NCBI GenBank assembly: GCA_016712675.1
Contig: JADJQR010000001.1
Coordinates: forward strand, 3,534,001 to 3,598,000
DNA: 64,000 nt
Direction of reading: 5' to 3'
Source of the DNA: a bacterium
GTDB taxonomy: Bacteria; Krumholzibacteriota; Krumholzibacteriia; LZORAL124-64-63
The notes beneath the pieces are model-generated. The model was not told where the DNA came from. It searched no databases and saw only the letters and a list, made by a program, of their open reading frames with translations. This document shows, one piece after another, positions 6,086 through 15,400 of this stretch; the first letter of the stretch is position 1; each line of letters starts with the position of its first letter. Position numbers and translations under genes: made by a program.

Positions 6086-8701
6086 ATGACCCGTGTGATC
6101 GTCGTGTTCCTGGCCCTGGCCATCGCCGCCGTCGGCGCCGCCGCCGACCCGCTACCCCTGCTGGACTACCACGCCGGTAGCTGGTTCCTGCCCCAGTCCC
6201 CCTCGGTGACGGCCGGGCCGGCCGCCGGGCTGTTCAACCCCGGCGCCTTCGCCCTGACCGACCGTGCGGGCACCGATATGTGGCGCGACAGCCGGGACCG
6301 CCTCATGTCTTTCAGCCGATTCGGGTTCGCGACGGGACGCACGCTGAACCTGGCGATGAACCGCTCGCTGGTCGACTGGCAGGGCGGCCGTGCGGCCATC
6401 AACGACTGGCAGGTGGGGCTGGCCGGCGGCACGCGCGCCGGCGCCCTGGGCCTGGCCTACCGCTGGTCCGGCGGCGCGCCGGCCGCCGCGCTGCGCGACC
6501 GCGCGCTGGTGCTGGGTCTGGTCAGCCGCCCCGCGCGGTGGCTCACCTGGGGAGCCAGCCGCGCACAGAGCCTCGAGGCCGATGCCGCACAGAACGTCTT
6601 CGACCTGGGCCTGCGCCCGGCCGCCGCGCCGTGGTTGACCCTGTTCGGCGACTTCACCGTCGACGACGGCGTGAACTTCGGCAGCGGCCTGTGGGGCGCC
6701 GGTGTCGAGGTCCGACCGCTGCGCGGCGTGCATGTGGGCGTGCGTGCGCGCGAACACATCGGCGGGAACGATCCGGACCTCGCGGTCCTGCTCGGCTTCA
6801 GCGGTCGTACCGGCCACCTCGCCGCCCAGACGCTGTTCGACCCCGACGGCAACGACGTGATGACGACCTGGCTGGCACGCTCGGCGCCGCCGTTTCCCGG
6901 GCGGGACGTGGCGTCGTTGTTTGGACCGGATGCAACGTACCTGGCGCTGGACCTGCAGAAGCGCACGCTCACCTACCAGAAGCACCGCTGGCTGGACGAC
7001 GACCACGTGGCCTGGCTCGACCTGCTGGCACAACTCGAAGCGGTGCGGGACGACCCGCACCTGGACATCGTGGTGCTGAACCTGGCCGGGTTCGGCGGCC
7101 GCCCGTCGCTGCTATGGGAGATGCGCCAGCAGTTGCAGAGAGTGCGCGACGCAGGCAAACGCGTGGTGGTCTATCTCGACCGCGCGGGCCTGGCCACGAT
7201 GTACCTGGCCACGGTTGCCGACCGCGTCGTGCTGGACCCGCAGGGCGACCTGGCGCTGCCGGGACTGGCGCTCTCTCGCAGCTTCCTCAAGGGTACACTC
7301 GACAAGCTGGGCCTCGGCTTCCAGGAACACCGTTACTTCAGGTACAAGAGCGCCGTCGAGATGCTCAGTCGCGACTCGATGAGCGATGCCGACCGCGAGC
7401 AGCGCCAGCGCGTCGTCGATGTGGCCTACGAGACCTGGCGCGACGGCATCGCCAGTGGGCGCCGCCGCCAGCCCACGGCCCTCGACGCCGTGGTCGACAG
7501 TCTCGGGTTCCTGACGCCGCAGGAGGCGCTGGACGCCGGCCTGGTCGACGAGCTGGGCCGTTGGGACCAGCTGCTGGAGACCCTGCGCAAGGACGGCGCG
7601 CGACCGGGCCACTGGCCGGCGTCGCTGCGCCGCGAGTACTGGGACCAGCAGTGGGGCAGCCCCGCCCGCATCCCCGTCGTCTTCCTGGTCGGCGACTGTG
7701 CGATGGACAGCGGCATCAACGGGCGCCGCAGCGCCGCCTGGCTGCGTGACCTGGTCGGCGATCCCTCGGTCAAGGCGGTCGTGCTGCGCGCCGACTCGCC
7801 CGGTGGCGATCCTCTGCCCAGCGACCTGGTGGCCGACGCCGTGCGCGCGCTGAAGGCCGCCGGCAAGCCGGTGGTCGTCAGCCAGGGCGACGTGGCCGCC
7901 AGCGGCGGCTACTGGATCAGCATGGACGGCACGCGCATCCTGACCACGCCGGTGACCATCACCGGTTCGATCGGTGTCATCAGCGGCTGGCTGTGGGACG
8001 ACGGGCTGGCCGCCAAGGCCGGCATCACCGCCGAGTCGGTGCAGCGCGGCCGCCACGCCGACCTGTACACCGAGATCGGCGTGCCGATGCTGGGCGGCCT
8101 GCCGCGCCGGCCGATGAACGACGACGAGCTGGCGCGCACCGAACAGGTGATCCGCGGCATGTACGACCAGTTCGTGGCCGCCGTCGCGCGTGGCCGCGGG
8201 CTGGAACCCGCCGCGGTCCACGAGGTGGCCCAGGGTCGCGTCTGGATGGGGCAGGACGCGATCGACCGTGGTCTGTGCGACAGCATCGGCGGCCTGGCCG
8301 ACGCAATTGCCGAGGCGCGAAGCCTGGCCGGCCTGCGGCCCGGTGACGCGGTGGACGTGTTCGAGTACCCGCCGCGCCCGCTGGTGCGGCTGCCGCAGAT
8401 TGGCCCGCGGCTGGGGGCGTTCGCCGGCCTGGGTGCGCCTGGTGCGCTGCTCGACGCGGCGGCGGCGGCACTGCGCTCGGCCGTGCGCCCGGGCGGCAAG
8501 CCCGGCGTGGCGGTCACGGCGGGCGCCGGCGACGCGATGGCCGGCCAGGACCCGCTGGCCGCCGACAGTGCCTGGCTGCGCGCGGCGGGCCTGGGTGATC
8601 TGGAAGCCACCTGGCTGGCGCCCTTCGGCCGCGAGCCGGGGCGGCCGCGCCTGGTCGTGCATCCGGACGAGCTGCCGCAGGGGTGGCGGGTGATGGACTG
8701 A
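6086..8701 (+). CDS. sppA: SppA-type signal peptide peptidase with N-terminal barrel-like extension
   Basis: 871 residues from the ATG at 6086, which follows GGAGG by 5 nt and opens a signal peptide (MTRVIVVFLALAIAAVGAAA). Residues about 290-490 and 510-790 are the two tandem ClpP-like halves of a 67K-type SppA. The catalytic lysine is K421 in FRYKSAVE and the nucleophile is S606 in AASGGY, giving the Ser/Lys dyad that cleaves residual signal peptides. Residues about 25-285 are additional: alternating short strands with paired aromatic/Gly residues (GVEVRPLRGVHVGVRAREHI) that resemble an outer-membrane beta-barrel or PorV-like protein. The usual SppA anchor helix is replaced by a cleavable signal. 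The gene follows the solute-binding lipoprotein by 31 bp and probably shares its transcript. Confidence 0.82.
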   Translation: MTRVIVVFLALAIAAVGAAADPLPLLDYHAGSWFLPQSPSVTAGPAAGLFNPGAFALTDRAGTDMWRDSRDRLMSFSRFGFATGRTLNLAMNRSLVDWQGGRAAINDWQVGLAGGTRAGALGLAYRWSGGAPAAALRDRALVLGLVSRPARWLTWGASRAQSLEADAAQNVFDLGLRPAAAPWLTLFGDFTVDDGVNFGSGLWGAGVEVRPLRGVHVGVRAREHIGGNDPDLAVLLGFSGRTGHLAAQTLFDPDGNDVMTTWLARSAPPFPGRDVASLFGPDATYLALDLQKRTLTYQKHRWLDDDHVAWLDLLAQLEAVRDDPHLDIVVLNLAGFGGRPSLLWEMRQQLQRVRDAGKRVVVYLDRAGLATMYLATVADRVVLDPQGDLALPGLALSRSFLKGTLDKLGLGFQEHRYFRYKSAVEMLSRDSMSDADREQRQRVVDVAYETWRDGIASGRRRQPTALDAVVDSLGFLTPQEALDAGLVDELGRWDQLLETLRKDGARPGHWPASLRREYWDQQWGSPARIPVVFLVGDCAMDSGINGRRSAAWLRDLVGDPSVKAVVLRADSPGGDPLPSDLVADAVRALKAAGKPVVVSQGDVAASGGYWISMDGTRILTTPVTITGSIGVISGWLWDDGLAAKAGITAESVQRGRHADLYTEIGVPMLGGLPRRPMNDDELARTEQVIRGMYDQFVAAVARGRGLEPAAVHEVAQGRVWMGQDAIDRGLCDSIGGLADAIAEARSLAGLRPGDAVDVFEYPPRPLVRLPQIGPRLGAFAGLGAPGALLDAAAAALRSAVRPGGKPGVAVTAGAGDAMAGQDPLAADSAWLRAAGLGDLEATWLAPFGREPGRPRLVVHPDELPQGWRVMD

Positions 8702-8741
8702 GCTCCGCCGCCCGTGCGGCGTGCACTCGGCCACAAGCAGG

Positions 8742-8767
8742 AGCGGCGGCCCGTCGGAGCCGCCGCT
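8742..8767. terminator. Hairpin between convergent sppA and the HPt gene
   Basis: AGCGGCGGC (8742-8750) pairs perfectly with GCCGCCGCT (8759-8767) over an 8-nt loop. It lies between two convergent stops and could serve both strands; no long T-tract. Confidence 0.55.
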
Positions 8768-8792
8768 TCGCATTCGTCGCTGTCCACGGCGC

Positions 8793-9179
8793 TCAGCGCG
8801 ACCAGTTCTGCGCCACCTCGTCCCAGTTGATCAGCGGCACCAGCTCCTCGAGCTCGGCGTAGTTCTCGCGCATGGCAGCCAGCAGCGCCTCGCCGCCCAC
8901 GAGCGTGCCGCTCTTGGCCAGCAACTCCAGCTTCAGGGCAGAGGCGACGAACCTCCGCGCGCAGAAGTTCGAAGCTCCGCCCTTCATGCCGTGGGCCTGG
9001 ATCGCCACGTCCTTGATGGCACCAGCCGCCAGGGCGTTGGCCAGCGTGTCCAACTGCGTCGGGCCCGTCTGCATGAAGATGGTGACGATCTCCTGCAGCA
9101 GCTCGGCGTCGCCGTCCATGTTGCCCATGGCCTCGGCCAGGTTCATCACGCCGTCGAGGTTCAAGGTGTCCTTCGCCAT
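8793..9179 (-). CDS. Histidine phosphotransfer (HPt) domain protein
   Basis: 128 residues from the ATG at 9179, preceded by GGGAG at 8 nt; longer in-frame starts lack support. The whole protein is one HPt four-helix domain. The phospho-accepting residue is His63 in QAHGMKGGASNF, matching the family motif AHxLKG. HPt proteins relay phosphate between hybrid kinases and response regulators in the cytoplasm. It is an orphan here. A hybrid kinase with a receiver domain (58244-60574) and a NarL-type regulator (25289-25975) in the same window are possible but unproven partners. Confidence 0.8.
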   Translation of the reverse strand: MAKDTLNLDGVMNLAEAMGNMDGDAELLQEIVTIFMQTGPTQLDTLANALAAGAIKDVAIQAHGMKGGASNFCARRFVASALKLELLAKSGTLVGGEALLAAMRENYAELEELVPLINWDEVAQNWSR

Positions 9180-9358
9180 GTCAGCGTCTCCCATTCCCCG
9201 TGTTCCGCGCGTGGCGCGGCCACGTCCATCCCGGACGTCTCCTGTGTGCGGGCGATGCTCGTGGCGTATCGGCAGGGGCGACGGCGGATTGAGGCCAAAA
9301 CGACGGGATCCCGCCGTCGACACGCGGGATCCCCTGTCCGTTCCCGGATCGGTGGCGA

Positions 9359-10708
9359 CTACGGCTTCTTCGTGCCGCCGCGCGCGCCGCCACCACCGGC
9401 CTTCTTCGCGGGCGTGGCCTTGCGGCGGGGCGCCTTCTTCGCCGCCGGTGCCGGCAACGGCGCCTCGGCGGGTGCGGCAGCCTTGCGGGTCCGGCCGGCC
9501 GGTTCGCGCGCCTCCTTCGCGGGCTTCGGCGTTGGCTGGGCGGGCGCGGCCCCCGTGTCGGCCGGAGCCTTCGCCGTCCTGGAACCGGAGCGACGGCGTG
9601 ACGTCGGCTTGGCGGATCCGGCCCCGGATGGGGCGCTGCCAGCGGGGGCGGTCCCGGCTCCAGAGACCGGCTCGACCCGAGGTGTGGAGGCGGCCACATC
9701 AGCCGCTGGCGAGGTCTGGCCCTCTCCGGACGGGATGCCCGGCTGCTCGCTGCCGTTGCGCGAGCCACGCCCGGAGCGGCGACGGCGGCGGGACGTGCGA
9801 CCGCCCGCCGCAGGGGTTCCGCCGGCCCCGGCGCCGGGGCCGTTGGCGGTCACCGCCGGGGCCGCCGGGGCGGCGCCGTCGGACGCCGCGCCGACGGCCG
9901 TGGCCGGGGCTCTGGGGGTGGTCCCGATCGGCGTCGCGGCCGTGGTCGCCTCTCCCAGCCCGTGCACGACCCAGGTGCCGCCCGAGCGCGCGTCGCGTTC
10001 GACCTTCAGCAGGCCCAGACTGCGGGCTTCCTCCAGCACGTCCCCGAACGTCGAATAGCCCAGCGCGCGCTCGCTGAAGTGCGGCATCTTGCGCGTCATG
10101 GTGTCCTTGATCAGCGAGGAGAACAGCACGTCGCGGCTTTCCTGCAGCAGGCTCTGCACGGTCTGCACCAGGAAGTCGAACATCTGGCGCTTGTCCAGGG
10201 GCACCGTGGAATTGCTCACCGCCGGCTGCTTCTGGTTCTGGCGGTAGATGTCGTCGTAGAAGATGAACTCGTCGCAGTTGCCGATCAGCAGGTTGCTGCT
10301 GCTGTTCTTCATGCCCACGCCGATGACGCGCTTGTTGTTCTCGCGCAGTTTCGACACCAGGGGCGAGAAGTCCGAGTCGCCCGAGCAGATCACGAAGGTG
10401 TCGATGTGCTCCTTGGCGTAGCACAGGTCCATGCAGTCGACGACCATGCGGATGTCGGCGCTGTTCTTGCCCGAGATGCGCGGGGCCGGCACCTCGATCA
10501 GGTCGATGGCCGCCTCGTGGAGCGCCGACATGTGCTCCTTGTGGTGGTGCCAGTCGGCATAGGCGCGCTTGACGATGATCTTGCCCTTTTCCAGAATGCG
10601 CTGGATGAGCAGCCGGATATCCAGCCGCTGCCGGGCATCGCGTGCCCCGAGCGCCAGGTTGTCGAAATCGAGGAAAAGCGCGAGGTTGGTCTCACGCGGC
10701 TGCGGCAT
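9359..10708 (-). CDS. NYN-domain putative ribonuclease with LOTUS/OST-HTH domain and basic tail
   Basis: 449 residues from the ATG at 10708 (GGAGG 6 nt upstream). Residues about 8-155 are a NYN (LabA/DUF88-like, PIN-fold) domain with acidic metal-site residues D14 and D16 (LFLDFDNLAL) and D111/D113 (ICSGDSDFSPLV). Residues about 171-248 fit an OST-HTH/LOTUS RNA-binding winged helix. Residues 250-449 are low-complexity Ala/Pro/Lys/Arg with RRRRRRSGRG and KKAPRRKA clusters, likely disordered and nucleic-acid binding. It probably cleaves or binds RNA in the cytoplasm; the target is unknown. It stands alone, divergent from the peptidase gene at 10833. Confidence 0.8.
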   Translation of the reverse strand: MPQPRETNLALFLDFDNLALGARDARQRLDIRLLIQRILEKGKIIVKRAYADWHHHKEHMSALHEAAIDLIEVPAPRISGKNSADIRMVVDCMDLCYAKEHIDTFVICSGDSDFSPLVSKLRENNKRVIGVGMKNSSSNLLIGNCDEFIFYDDIYRQNQKQPAVSNSTVPLDKRQMFDFLVQTVQSLLQESRDVLFSSLIKDTMTRKMPHFSERALGYSTFGDVLEEARSLGLLKVERDARSGGTWVVHGLGEATTAATPIGTTPRAPATAVGAASDGAAPAAPAVTANGPGAGAGGTPAAGGRTSRRRRRSGRGSRNGSEQPGIPSGEGQTSPAADVAASTPRVEPVSGAGTAPAGSAPSGAGSAKPTSRRRSGSRTAKAPADTGAAPAQPTPKPAKEAREPAGRTRKAAAPAEAPLPAPAAKKAPRRKATPAKKAGGGGARGGTKKP

Positions 10709-10832
10709 GTGGGGCCTCCAGGTCGGTTGCGGGGCGCCGGCGCGCAGGGCGGGCGGCGGCGCGTACATAGCCAGGTAGTACAGGCACGATAAGCGATAAC
10801 CCGTGCGCGGACCAGAAGCGAAAGGCGATGGT

Positions 10833-11996
10833 ATGAACGAGACGTTGACCCCCGTCGAGCTCACCCAGCTGGTCCGCCGGGTCTTCTCCCCCACGCCTGC
10901 CGATACCGGCCTGGCGCTGATCGTCGACCTGCCGGACGCCCGCCTGCCCGACGACGCCGACTGGGCGCAGCGCCGTCGCCTGGCCGCCGGCTGGTACGAT
11001 GCACTGCGACAGGCCGGACCCGGTCTGGGCGTGCCGAAGGTGACGCTGGCCTGGTACCGCAACGCCGGCGGCAACAACGCCGACCTGCCAGTCACCTGCT
11101 GCCTGCACGACGATGCCCACGGCCCGGCCGCCGATGCGGTGCCCATGCACGCGGATGAACTGGCGGCCCGGCCTGCCGCCGACCTGCCGGCCGTGCTGGC
11201 CGCGCACTCGATCATCATCGCCCCGACCGAGCTGTCAGCCACCGCGCCGCTGAAGGTCGCCGCGCGCGCTGGCGGCTTCCGCGCTGCCACGATGCCCGGC
11301 TTCCTGCCCGGCATGATCCCGGCGCTGCGCCTGGACTACCAGGAGATCAGCCGTCGTGTCGAGACGCTGAAAGGCTGGCTCGACATCGCCGAGACCGCGG
11401 ACCTGCGGTTCGCGGTCGATGGCCGCGAACACCACCTGGCGCTGGACCTTCGCCACCGCACGGGGCACGCCTCGGGCGGCCTGTTCCCGGTCAACGGCGT
11501 GGCGGGCAACCTGCCGTCGGGCGAGGCCTACATCGTGCCCTACGAGGGCGAGCGCGCGGGTGACCCCAGCCGCTCACGGGGAGAGCTGCCGGTGGAGATC
11601 GACGGCGAGATCGTGCTGTTCGCGGTCGAGGGCAACCGCGCCCGCGTGATCAGCGACGGCCTGGCCGCCCGCCGCGAGGCGGCGCACCTGGCGGCCGAGC
11701 CCGCCTACGCGAACCTGGCCGAGCTGGGCCTGGGCGTCCTGGGCGACTTCGGGGTGCAGCCGTGCGGCAGCATCCTGCTGGACGAGAAGCTGGGCCTGCA
11801 CGTGGCGTTCGGACGCAGCGACCACTTCGGCGGCACGGTGGGCCCGCAGGACTTTTCGTCGCCCGAGGCGGTCATCCACCTGGACCGGGTCTACATCCCT
11901 GCCACGCAGCCGCGGGTCAGGGTCACGGAAGTGCGCCTGGGCGGTCCGGGGCTGGACCGGGTGGTGATCGTCGACGACAGGTTCCTGGGGATCTAG
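10833..11996 (+). CDS. M29-like (aminopeptidase T-type) metallopeptidase
   Basis: 387 residues from the ATG at 10833, preceded by AAAGG. The C-terminal half carries the aminopeptidase T hallmarks: NLPSGEAYIVP (a metal-ligand Glu), NLAELGLGVLGDFG, DEKLGLHVAFGRSDHFGG and AVIHLDRVYIP with the final His-x-Asp pair. These are the positions that bind two metals in M29 leucyl aminopeptidases. The N-terminal 150 residues are more divergent. Predicted cytoplasmic, with no signal peptide. A structured minus-strand element follows the stop. Confidence 0.65.
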   Translation: MNETLTPVELTQLVRRVFSPTPADTGLALIVDLPDARLPDDADWAQRRRLAAGWYDALRQAGPGLGVPKVTLAWYRNAGGNNADLPVTCCLHDDAHGPAADAVPMHADELAARPAADLPAVLAAHSIIIAPTELSATAPLKVAARAGGFRAATMPGFLPGMIPALRLDYQEISRRVETLKGWLDIAETADLRFAVDGREHHLALDLRHRTGHASGGLFPVNGVAGNLPSGEAYIVPYEGERAGDPSRSRGELPVEIDGEIVLFAVEGNRARVISDGLAARREAAHLAAEPAYANLAELGLGVLGDFGVQPCGSILLDEKLGLHVAFGRSDHFGGTVGPQDFSSPEAVIHLDRVYIPATQPRVRVTEVRLGGPGLDRVVIVDDRFLGI

Positions 11997-12010
11997 CGCG
12001 GCGCATGGGC

Positions 12011-12148
12011 AAAAAAAAGGGGGGCCGGGGCCCGTCGGTGGATGGCTCTCGCCCAAAGCCATCCTGACGCTTGCGGCCCCGGCCATGATCTGCAGCCCAC
12101 TGCGTGACGCCCGCGATCGCGTCGTGGAGGCATGTTCGGCGCGTCGCG
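12011..12148 (-). ncRNA. Candidate small RNA ending in a strong intrinsic terminator
   Basis: On the minus strand a long rod folds from GGCCGGGGCC (12075-12084) with GGCCCCGGCC (12023-12032), a CGTC/GACG continuation, and an inner hairpin GGATGGCT/AGCCATCC (12040-12047 and 12057-12064). It is followed directly by CCCC and eight T residues (A-run at 12011-12018). No minus-strand gene ends here: the flanking genes at 10833 and 12247 are both on the plus strand. A promoter-like TTGACG-16-TAGGGT lies at 12155-12182. The predicted transcript is about 138 nt. It does not show the SRP RNA tetraloop consensus. Alternatively it could be an attenuator of antisense transcription. Confidence 0.4.
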
Positions 12149-12154
12149 TATTTC

Positions 12155-12182
12155 ACCCTAGAGTTTTCATTACTTACGTCAA
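12155..12182 (-). promoter_or_regulatory. Promoter-like sequence for the candidate small RNA
   Basis: Minus strand TTGACG (12177-12182), 16-bp spacer, TAGGGT (12155-12160), in a locally AT-rich stretch. The -35 box is good, the -10 box weak. Confidence 0.35.
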
Positions 12183-12246
12183 CCTTTTTCTGCGGGCCGC
12201 CACCGACTTACAGGACTGTGCAGCTCCGTTTTCAGGAGGTCGCAGT

Positions 12247-13137
12247 ATGGACTACATCGGGCACCTGTTCCGCCCGCCCAGCGAGGCGGACTCGCTGCTG
12301 CTGCAGGTGACCGTCGGCTGCAGCCACAACGGCTGCACGTACTGCGGCATGTACCGCGACCCGGAGCAGCGGTTCCGCCTCAAGCCGCTGGAGGTGGTCG
12401 CGCGCGACATTGAGGAGGCCGCCGCGTACGACCGCGACGTCGAGCCGATCCGCCGCGTGTTCCTGTGTGACGGCGACGCGCTGGTGCTGCCGACCAGGCG
12501 GCTGCTGGACATCCTGGGCCTGCTGCGTGAGCGGCTGCCGCACGCGCGGCGTGTGGGCATCTACGGCGACGCGCGCACGATCCTGCGCAAGGACGACGGC
12601 GAACTGGCCGCGCTGCGCGAGGCGGGCCTGGGCATCGTCTACCACGGCGCCGAGAGCGGCGACGACGAGGTGCTGCGGCGCGTGGACAAGGGCTCGACCG
12701 CCGCCGACGCCGCGCTGGCGGCCGCGGCGCTGCGCCGGGCGGGCATCCGCCATTCGGTGATGGTGATGCTGGGGATCGGCGGCCGCGAGCGCTCGCGCGA
12801 GCACGCCGAGGCCACGGCCCGCCTGCTGACGGCGATGGACCCGCCGTTCGTCGGCGCCTTGACCACCACGCTGGTGCCGGGCACGCCGCTCTTCACCGAG
12901 GCGGAGGCCGGTCGCTTCACGCTGCCGGATCCGTGGGGCATGCTGGCCGAGCTGCGCGAGCTGATCGCCGGCAGCACGCTGACCCGCTGTCGCTTCCACG
13001 CCAACCACGCCAGCAACTACGTGCCGCTGAGCCTGAACCTGCCGGCCGACCGCGACGTGGGGCTGGCCAGGCTCGACGCCCTGCTGCGAGAACGTGACCG
13101 CTCGCGGTTGAAGCCGGAACACTGGCGGGGCCTGTGA
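12247..13137 (+). CDS. Radical SAM protein of unknown substrate
   Basis: 296 residues from the ATG at 12247, which follows a strong AGGAGGT. The iron-sulfur motif is C25-x4-C30-x2-C33 (VGCSHNGCTYCGMY), a spacing variant seen in Elp3/coproporphyrinogen-oxidase-like radical SAM proteins rather than the canonical Cx3Cx2C. Downstream elements fit the partial TIM barrel: YHGAESGDDEVLRRVDKG (SAM-contacting GxES type) and VMVMLGIGG. The C-terminus (HANHASNYVPLSLNLP) is typical of a widespread uncharacterised subgroup. It lacks a TRAM or B12 domain. It is monocistronic and converges with the phosphohexomutase gene 5 bp away. Confidence 0.75.
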   Translation: MDYIGHLFRPPSEADSLLLQVTVGCSHNGCTYCGMYRDPEQRFRLKPLEVVARDIEEAAAYDRDVEPIRRVFLCDGDALVLPTRRLLDILGLLRERLPHARRVGIYGDARTILRKDDGELAALREAGLGIVYHGAESGDDEVLRRVDKGSTAADAALAAAALRRAGIRHSVMVMLGIGGRERSREHAEATARLLTAMDPPFVGALTTTLVPGTPLFTEAEAGRFTLPDPWGMLAELRELIAGSTLTRCRFHANHASNYVPLSLNLPADRDVGLARLDALLRERDRSRLKPEHWRGL

Positions 13138-13141
13138 CGGG

Positions 13142-14503
13142 TCAGTTGTCCAGCAGCGCCAGGATCTCCCGCGTCTTCTGCTCCATCAGCGCCTGGTCGC
13201 CGCGCGACTCGACGTTCAGCCGGATCACCGGCTCGGTATTGCTCTGCCGCAGGTTGAAGCGCCAGGCACCCATGTCCAGCGACAGCCCGTCGACGCGATC
13301 CATCGCCACGGCGTCCGGCCGGTAGCGCTCCTCCACGCGGTGCATCGCCAGGTCCGGGTCCTGCAGGCGGCGGTTGATCTCGCCGCTGGCCGGATAGGCG
13401 GCCTGCATGGCACTGACGAGCGCGGACAGCGGCTTGCCCGTCGCCGTCATCTCCTCCACCACGCGCAACCAGGGCAGCATCCCGCTGTCGCAGTAGGCAA
13501 ACTCGCGGAAGTAGTGGTGCGCGGACATCTCGCCGCCGTAGACCGCATCCTCGGCGCGCATGCGCTCCTTCATGAAGGCATGGCCGGTCTTGTTCATCAG
13601 CGGCACGCCGCCGGCGCGCTCCACCATCTCGACCGTGTTCCAGGTCAGGCGCGGGTCGTGGACGATGCGCCCGCCCGGGCGGCGGCGCAGCGCCGCGGCA
13701 GCCAGCAGGCCTACCAGGTAGTAGCCCTCGATGAAGGCGCCGGTCTCGTCGAAGAAGAAGCAGCGGTCGAAGTCGCCGTCCCAGGCCAGGCCCAGATCGG
13801 CGCCGTGGCGGCGCACGGCTTCGGCGGTGGCGCCGCGGTTCTCCGGCAGCAGCGGGTTGGGGATGCCGTTGGGGAAGGTGCCGTCCGGCTGCTCGAACAG
13901 CGGGATGATCTCCACCGGCAGGCGCGGGGCCAGGGCCGCGACGATGGGCCCGGCGCAGCCATTGCCCCCGTTGGCCACGATGCGCAGCGGTCGCAACGCA
14001 GCGGCATCGACCTGGCCGGCCAGGAAGTCGATGTACTCCGGCAACGTGTTCGCCTGTGTGACGGTGCCACGTGTCGCCGCCGGCGTCAGGTCGCAGTCGA
14101 TGGCGCCGGCGCCGATGTCGTCCAGCCCGCTGTCGCCGCTGATGGGCCGGGCGCCGTCGCGGACCAGCTTCATCCCGTTGTGGTCCATCGGATTGTGACT
14201 GGCTGTGACCATGATGCCGCCGTCCAGCCCGCGCGCGAAGGTGGCGTGGTACACCATCTCGGTGCCACACTGGCCGATATCCAGCACGTCGCAGCCAGCG
14301 TCGGTCAAGCCCCGGCTGAGGGACGAGGCCAGCTCCGGGCTGCTCAAACGGCAATCGCGCCCCACGCACACCAGACGGGCCTTCAGGTAGCGCGCCGTGG
14401 CCAGGCCGATACGGTACGCCAGGTCGGCATCCAGTTCTCCGGGTACCCGGCCCCGGACATCGTAGGCCTTGAAGCAGGCGGGCTTGGCGGGATGGTGGGC
14501 CAT
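13142..14503 (-). CDS. Phosphomannomutase/phosphoglucomutase (alpha-D-phosphohexomutase)
   Basis: 453 residues from the ATG at 14503 (AAGGAG 10 nt upstream). Interconverts hexose 6- and 1-phosphates for sugar-nucleotide synthesis. The catalytic phosphoserine is S102 in [12 protein letters not shown], the metal loop is D242-x-D244-x-D246-R ([10 protein letters not shown]), the sugar-specificity loop is [10 protein letters not shown], and the phosphate loop near the C-terminus is [15 protein letters not shown]. Length and motif set are normal for the bifunctional PMM/PGM group (AlgC/ManB-like), which cannot be narrowed to one sugar by sequence alone. Confidence 0.88.
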   Translation of the reverse strand: MAHHPAKPACFKAYDVRGRVPGELDADLAYRIGLATARYLKARLVCVGRDCRLSSPELASSLSRGLTDAGCDVLDIGQCGTEMVYHATFARGLDGGIMVTASHNPMDHNGMKLVRDGARPISGDSGLDDIGAGAIDCDLTPAATRGTVTQANTLPEYIDFLAGQVDAAALRPLRIVANGGNGCAGPIVAALAPRLPVEIIPLFEQPDGTFPNGIPNPLLPENRGATAEAVRRHGADLGLAWDGDFDRCFFFDETGAFIEGYYLVGLLAAAALRRRPGGRIVHDPRLTWNTVEMVERAGGVPLMNKTGHAFMKERMRAEDAVYGGEMSAHHYFREFAYCDSGMLPWLRVVEEMTATGKPLSALVSAMQAAYPASGEINRRLQDPDLAMHRVEERYRPDAVAMDRVDGLSLDMGAWRFNLRQSNTEPVIRLNVESRGDQALMEQKTREILALLDN

Positions 14504-14675
14504 GCGGGCGAAACTCCTTGGCGGCGGTGTGTCAGGGCGCGATCATGGGTGGGCGCGGCGGTCCGTATGGCCGGCGCGCGCCCCCTTCACTAACATGAAT
14601 CGCCACGGCGGGCAAGGCGCGACCACGACAATGCGCGGTGCCCGGCCCGCCCGACTGCAGAACGGGAGTCCGCCG

Positions 14676-15389
14676 ATGCGCCGTCCGCACCTTGCCTTGC
14701 TCCTCCTGATCGCCCTGTTGGGGTCCACCGGTTGCGTGCAGTTGCGCCTCGACCTGGACCTTGACGCCAAGGGTGGCGGCACCGCCCGCATCGTGATGGC
14801 GGCCGACCCGCAGGTGCTGAGCGCGCGCGCGGAGCTGGACCGTCTGGGTGGCCAGGCACTGGGCCCGGCCTTGCCTGCGTTCGACGTCATCACGCGCCCC
14901 TACCTGCAGAAGCGCGGCGCAGGCCACGGCGTCGCCCTGGTGACGTTCAACAAGGGCTCGGCCGACGGCCGCAGCACGCTGGACTGCACCTTGAGGTTCA
15001 CCGACCTCAAGGGCGTCTCCTGGATGCTGAACGACGTGGCCGCGGCCCTGGGCGGCGCGGGGCTGGGCTACGCGCGCGGCGAGGGTGACCACCTCGTCCT
15101 GCGCTCGAAGCAGTACGGCTTCCCGGCCGCGGCAGCCCCGCCGGCACCCCCGGCCACGGGCGAGTCGGCTCGCCGCCAGGCCGAGCTGGCGACGACCCTG
15201 ATCGGCGCCATCGGCGAGCTGGACGTTTCGCTGAACGTGACGGTGCCCGGCGACGTCGTACGCAGCAACGCGCCGCAGGTGGCCGGCCGTACTTCGACCT
15301 GGATCATCAACGCCGGCAACCTGATGAGCCAGCAGGACGTGAATCCCGAGATCGTGTTCTCGGGCGCGGGCCTGGCCATCAAGCCGTAG
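14676..15389 (+). CDS. Lipoprotein, LppM-like
   Basis: 237 residues from the ATG at 14676 (GGGAG 7 nt upstream); the longer in-frame upstream codons lack a signal. A lipoprotein signal ends at STGC. The mature part begins CVQLRLDLDLDAKGGGTARIVM, the strand pattern of LppM-family lipoproteins, and has a low-complexity Ala/Pro insert near residue 150. The C-terminus ends in a strand pair around WIINAGNL. It is followed after 11 bp by a flavin-type oxidase gene, probably co-transcribed. Function unknown. Confidence 0.6.
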   Translation: MRRPHLALLLLIALLGSTGCVQLRLDLDLDAKGGGTARIVMAADPQVLSARAELDRLGGQALGPALPAFDVITRPYLQKRGAGHGVALVTFNKGSADGRSTLDCTLRFTDLKGVSWMLNDVAAALGGAGLGYARGEGDHLVLRSKQYGFPAAAAPPAPPATGESARRQAELATTLIGAIGELDVSLNVTVPGDVVRSNAPQVAGRTSTWIINAGNLMSQQDVNPEIVFSGAGLAIKP

Positions 15390-15400
15390 GCGGACCATTG

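Noticed and set aside
12011-12084. Signal recognition particle RNA
   Set aside because: The rod-like fold was suggestive but the conserved GGAA-type loop and flanking SRP motif are absent.
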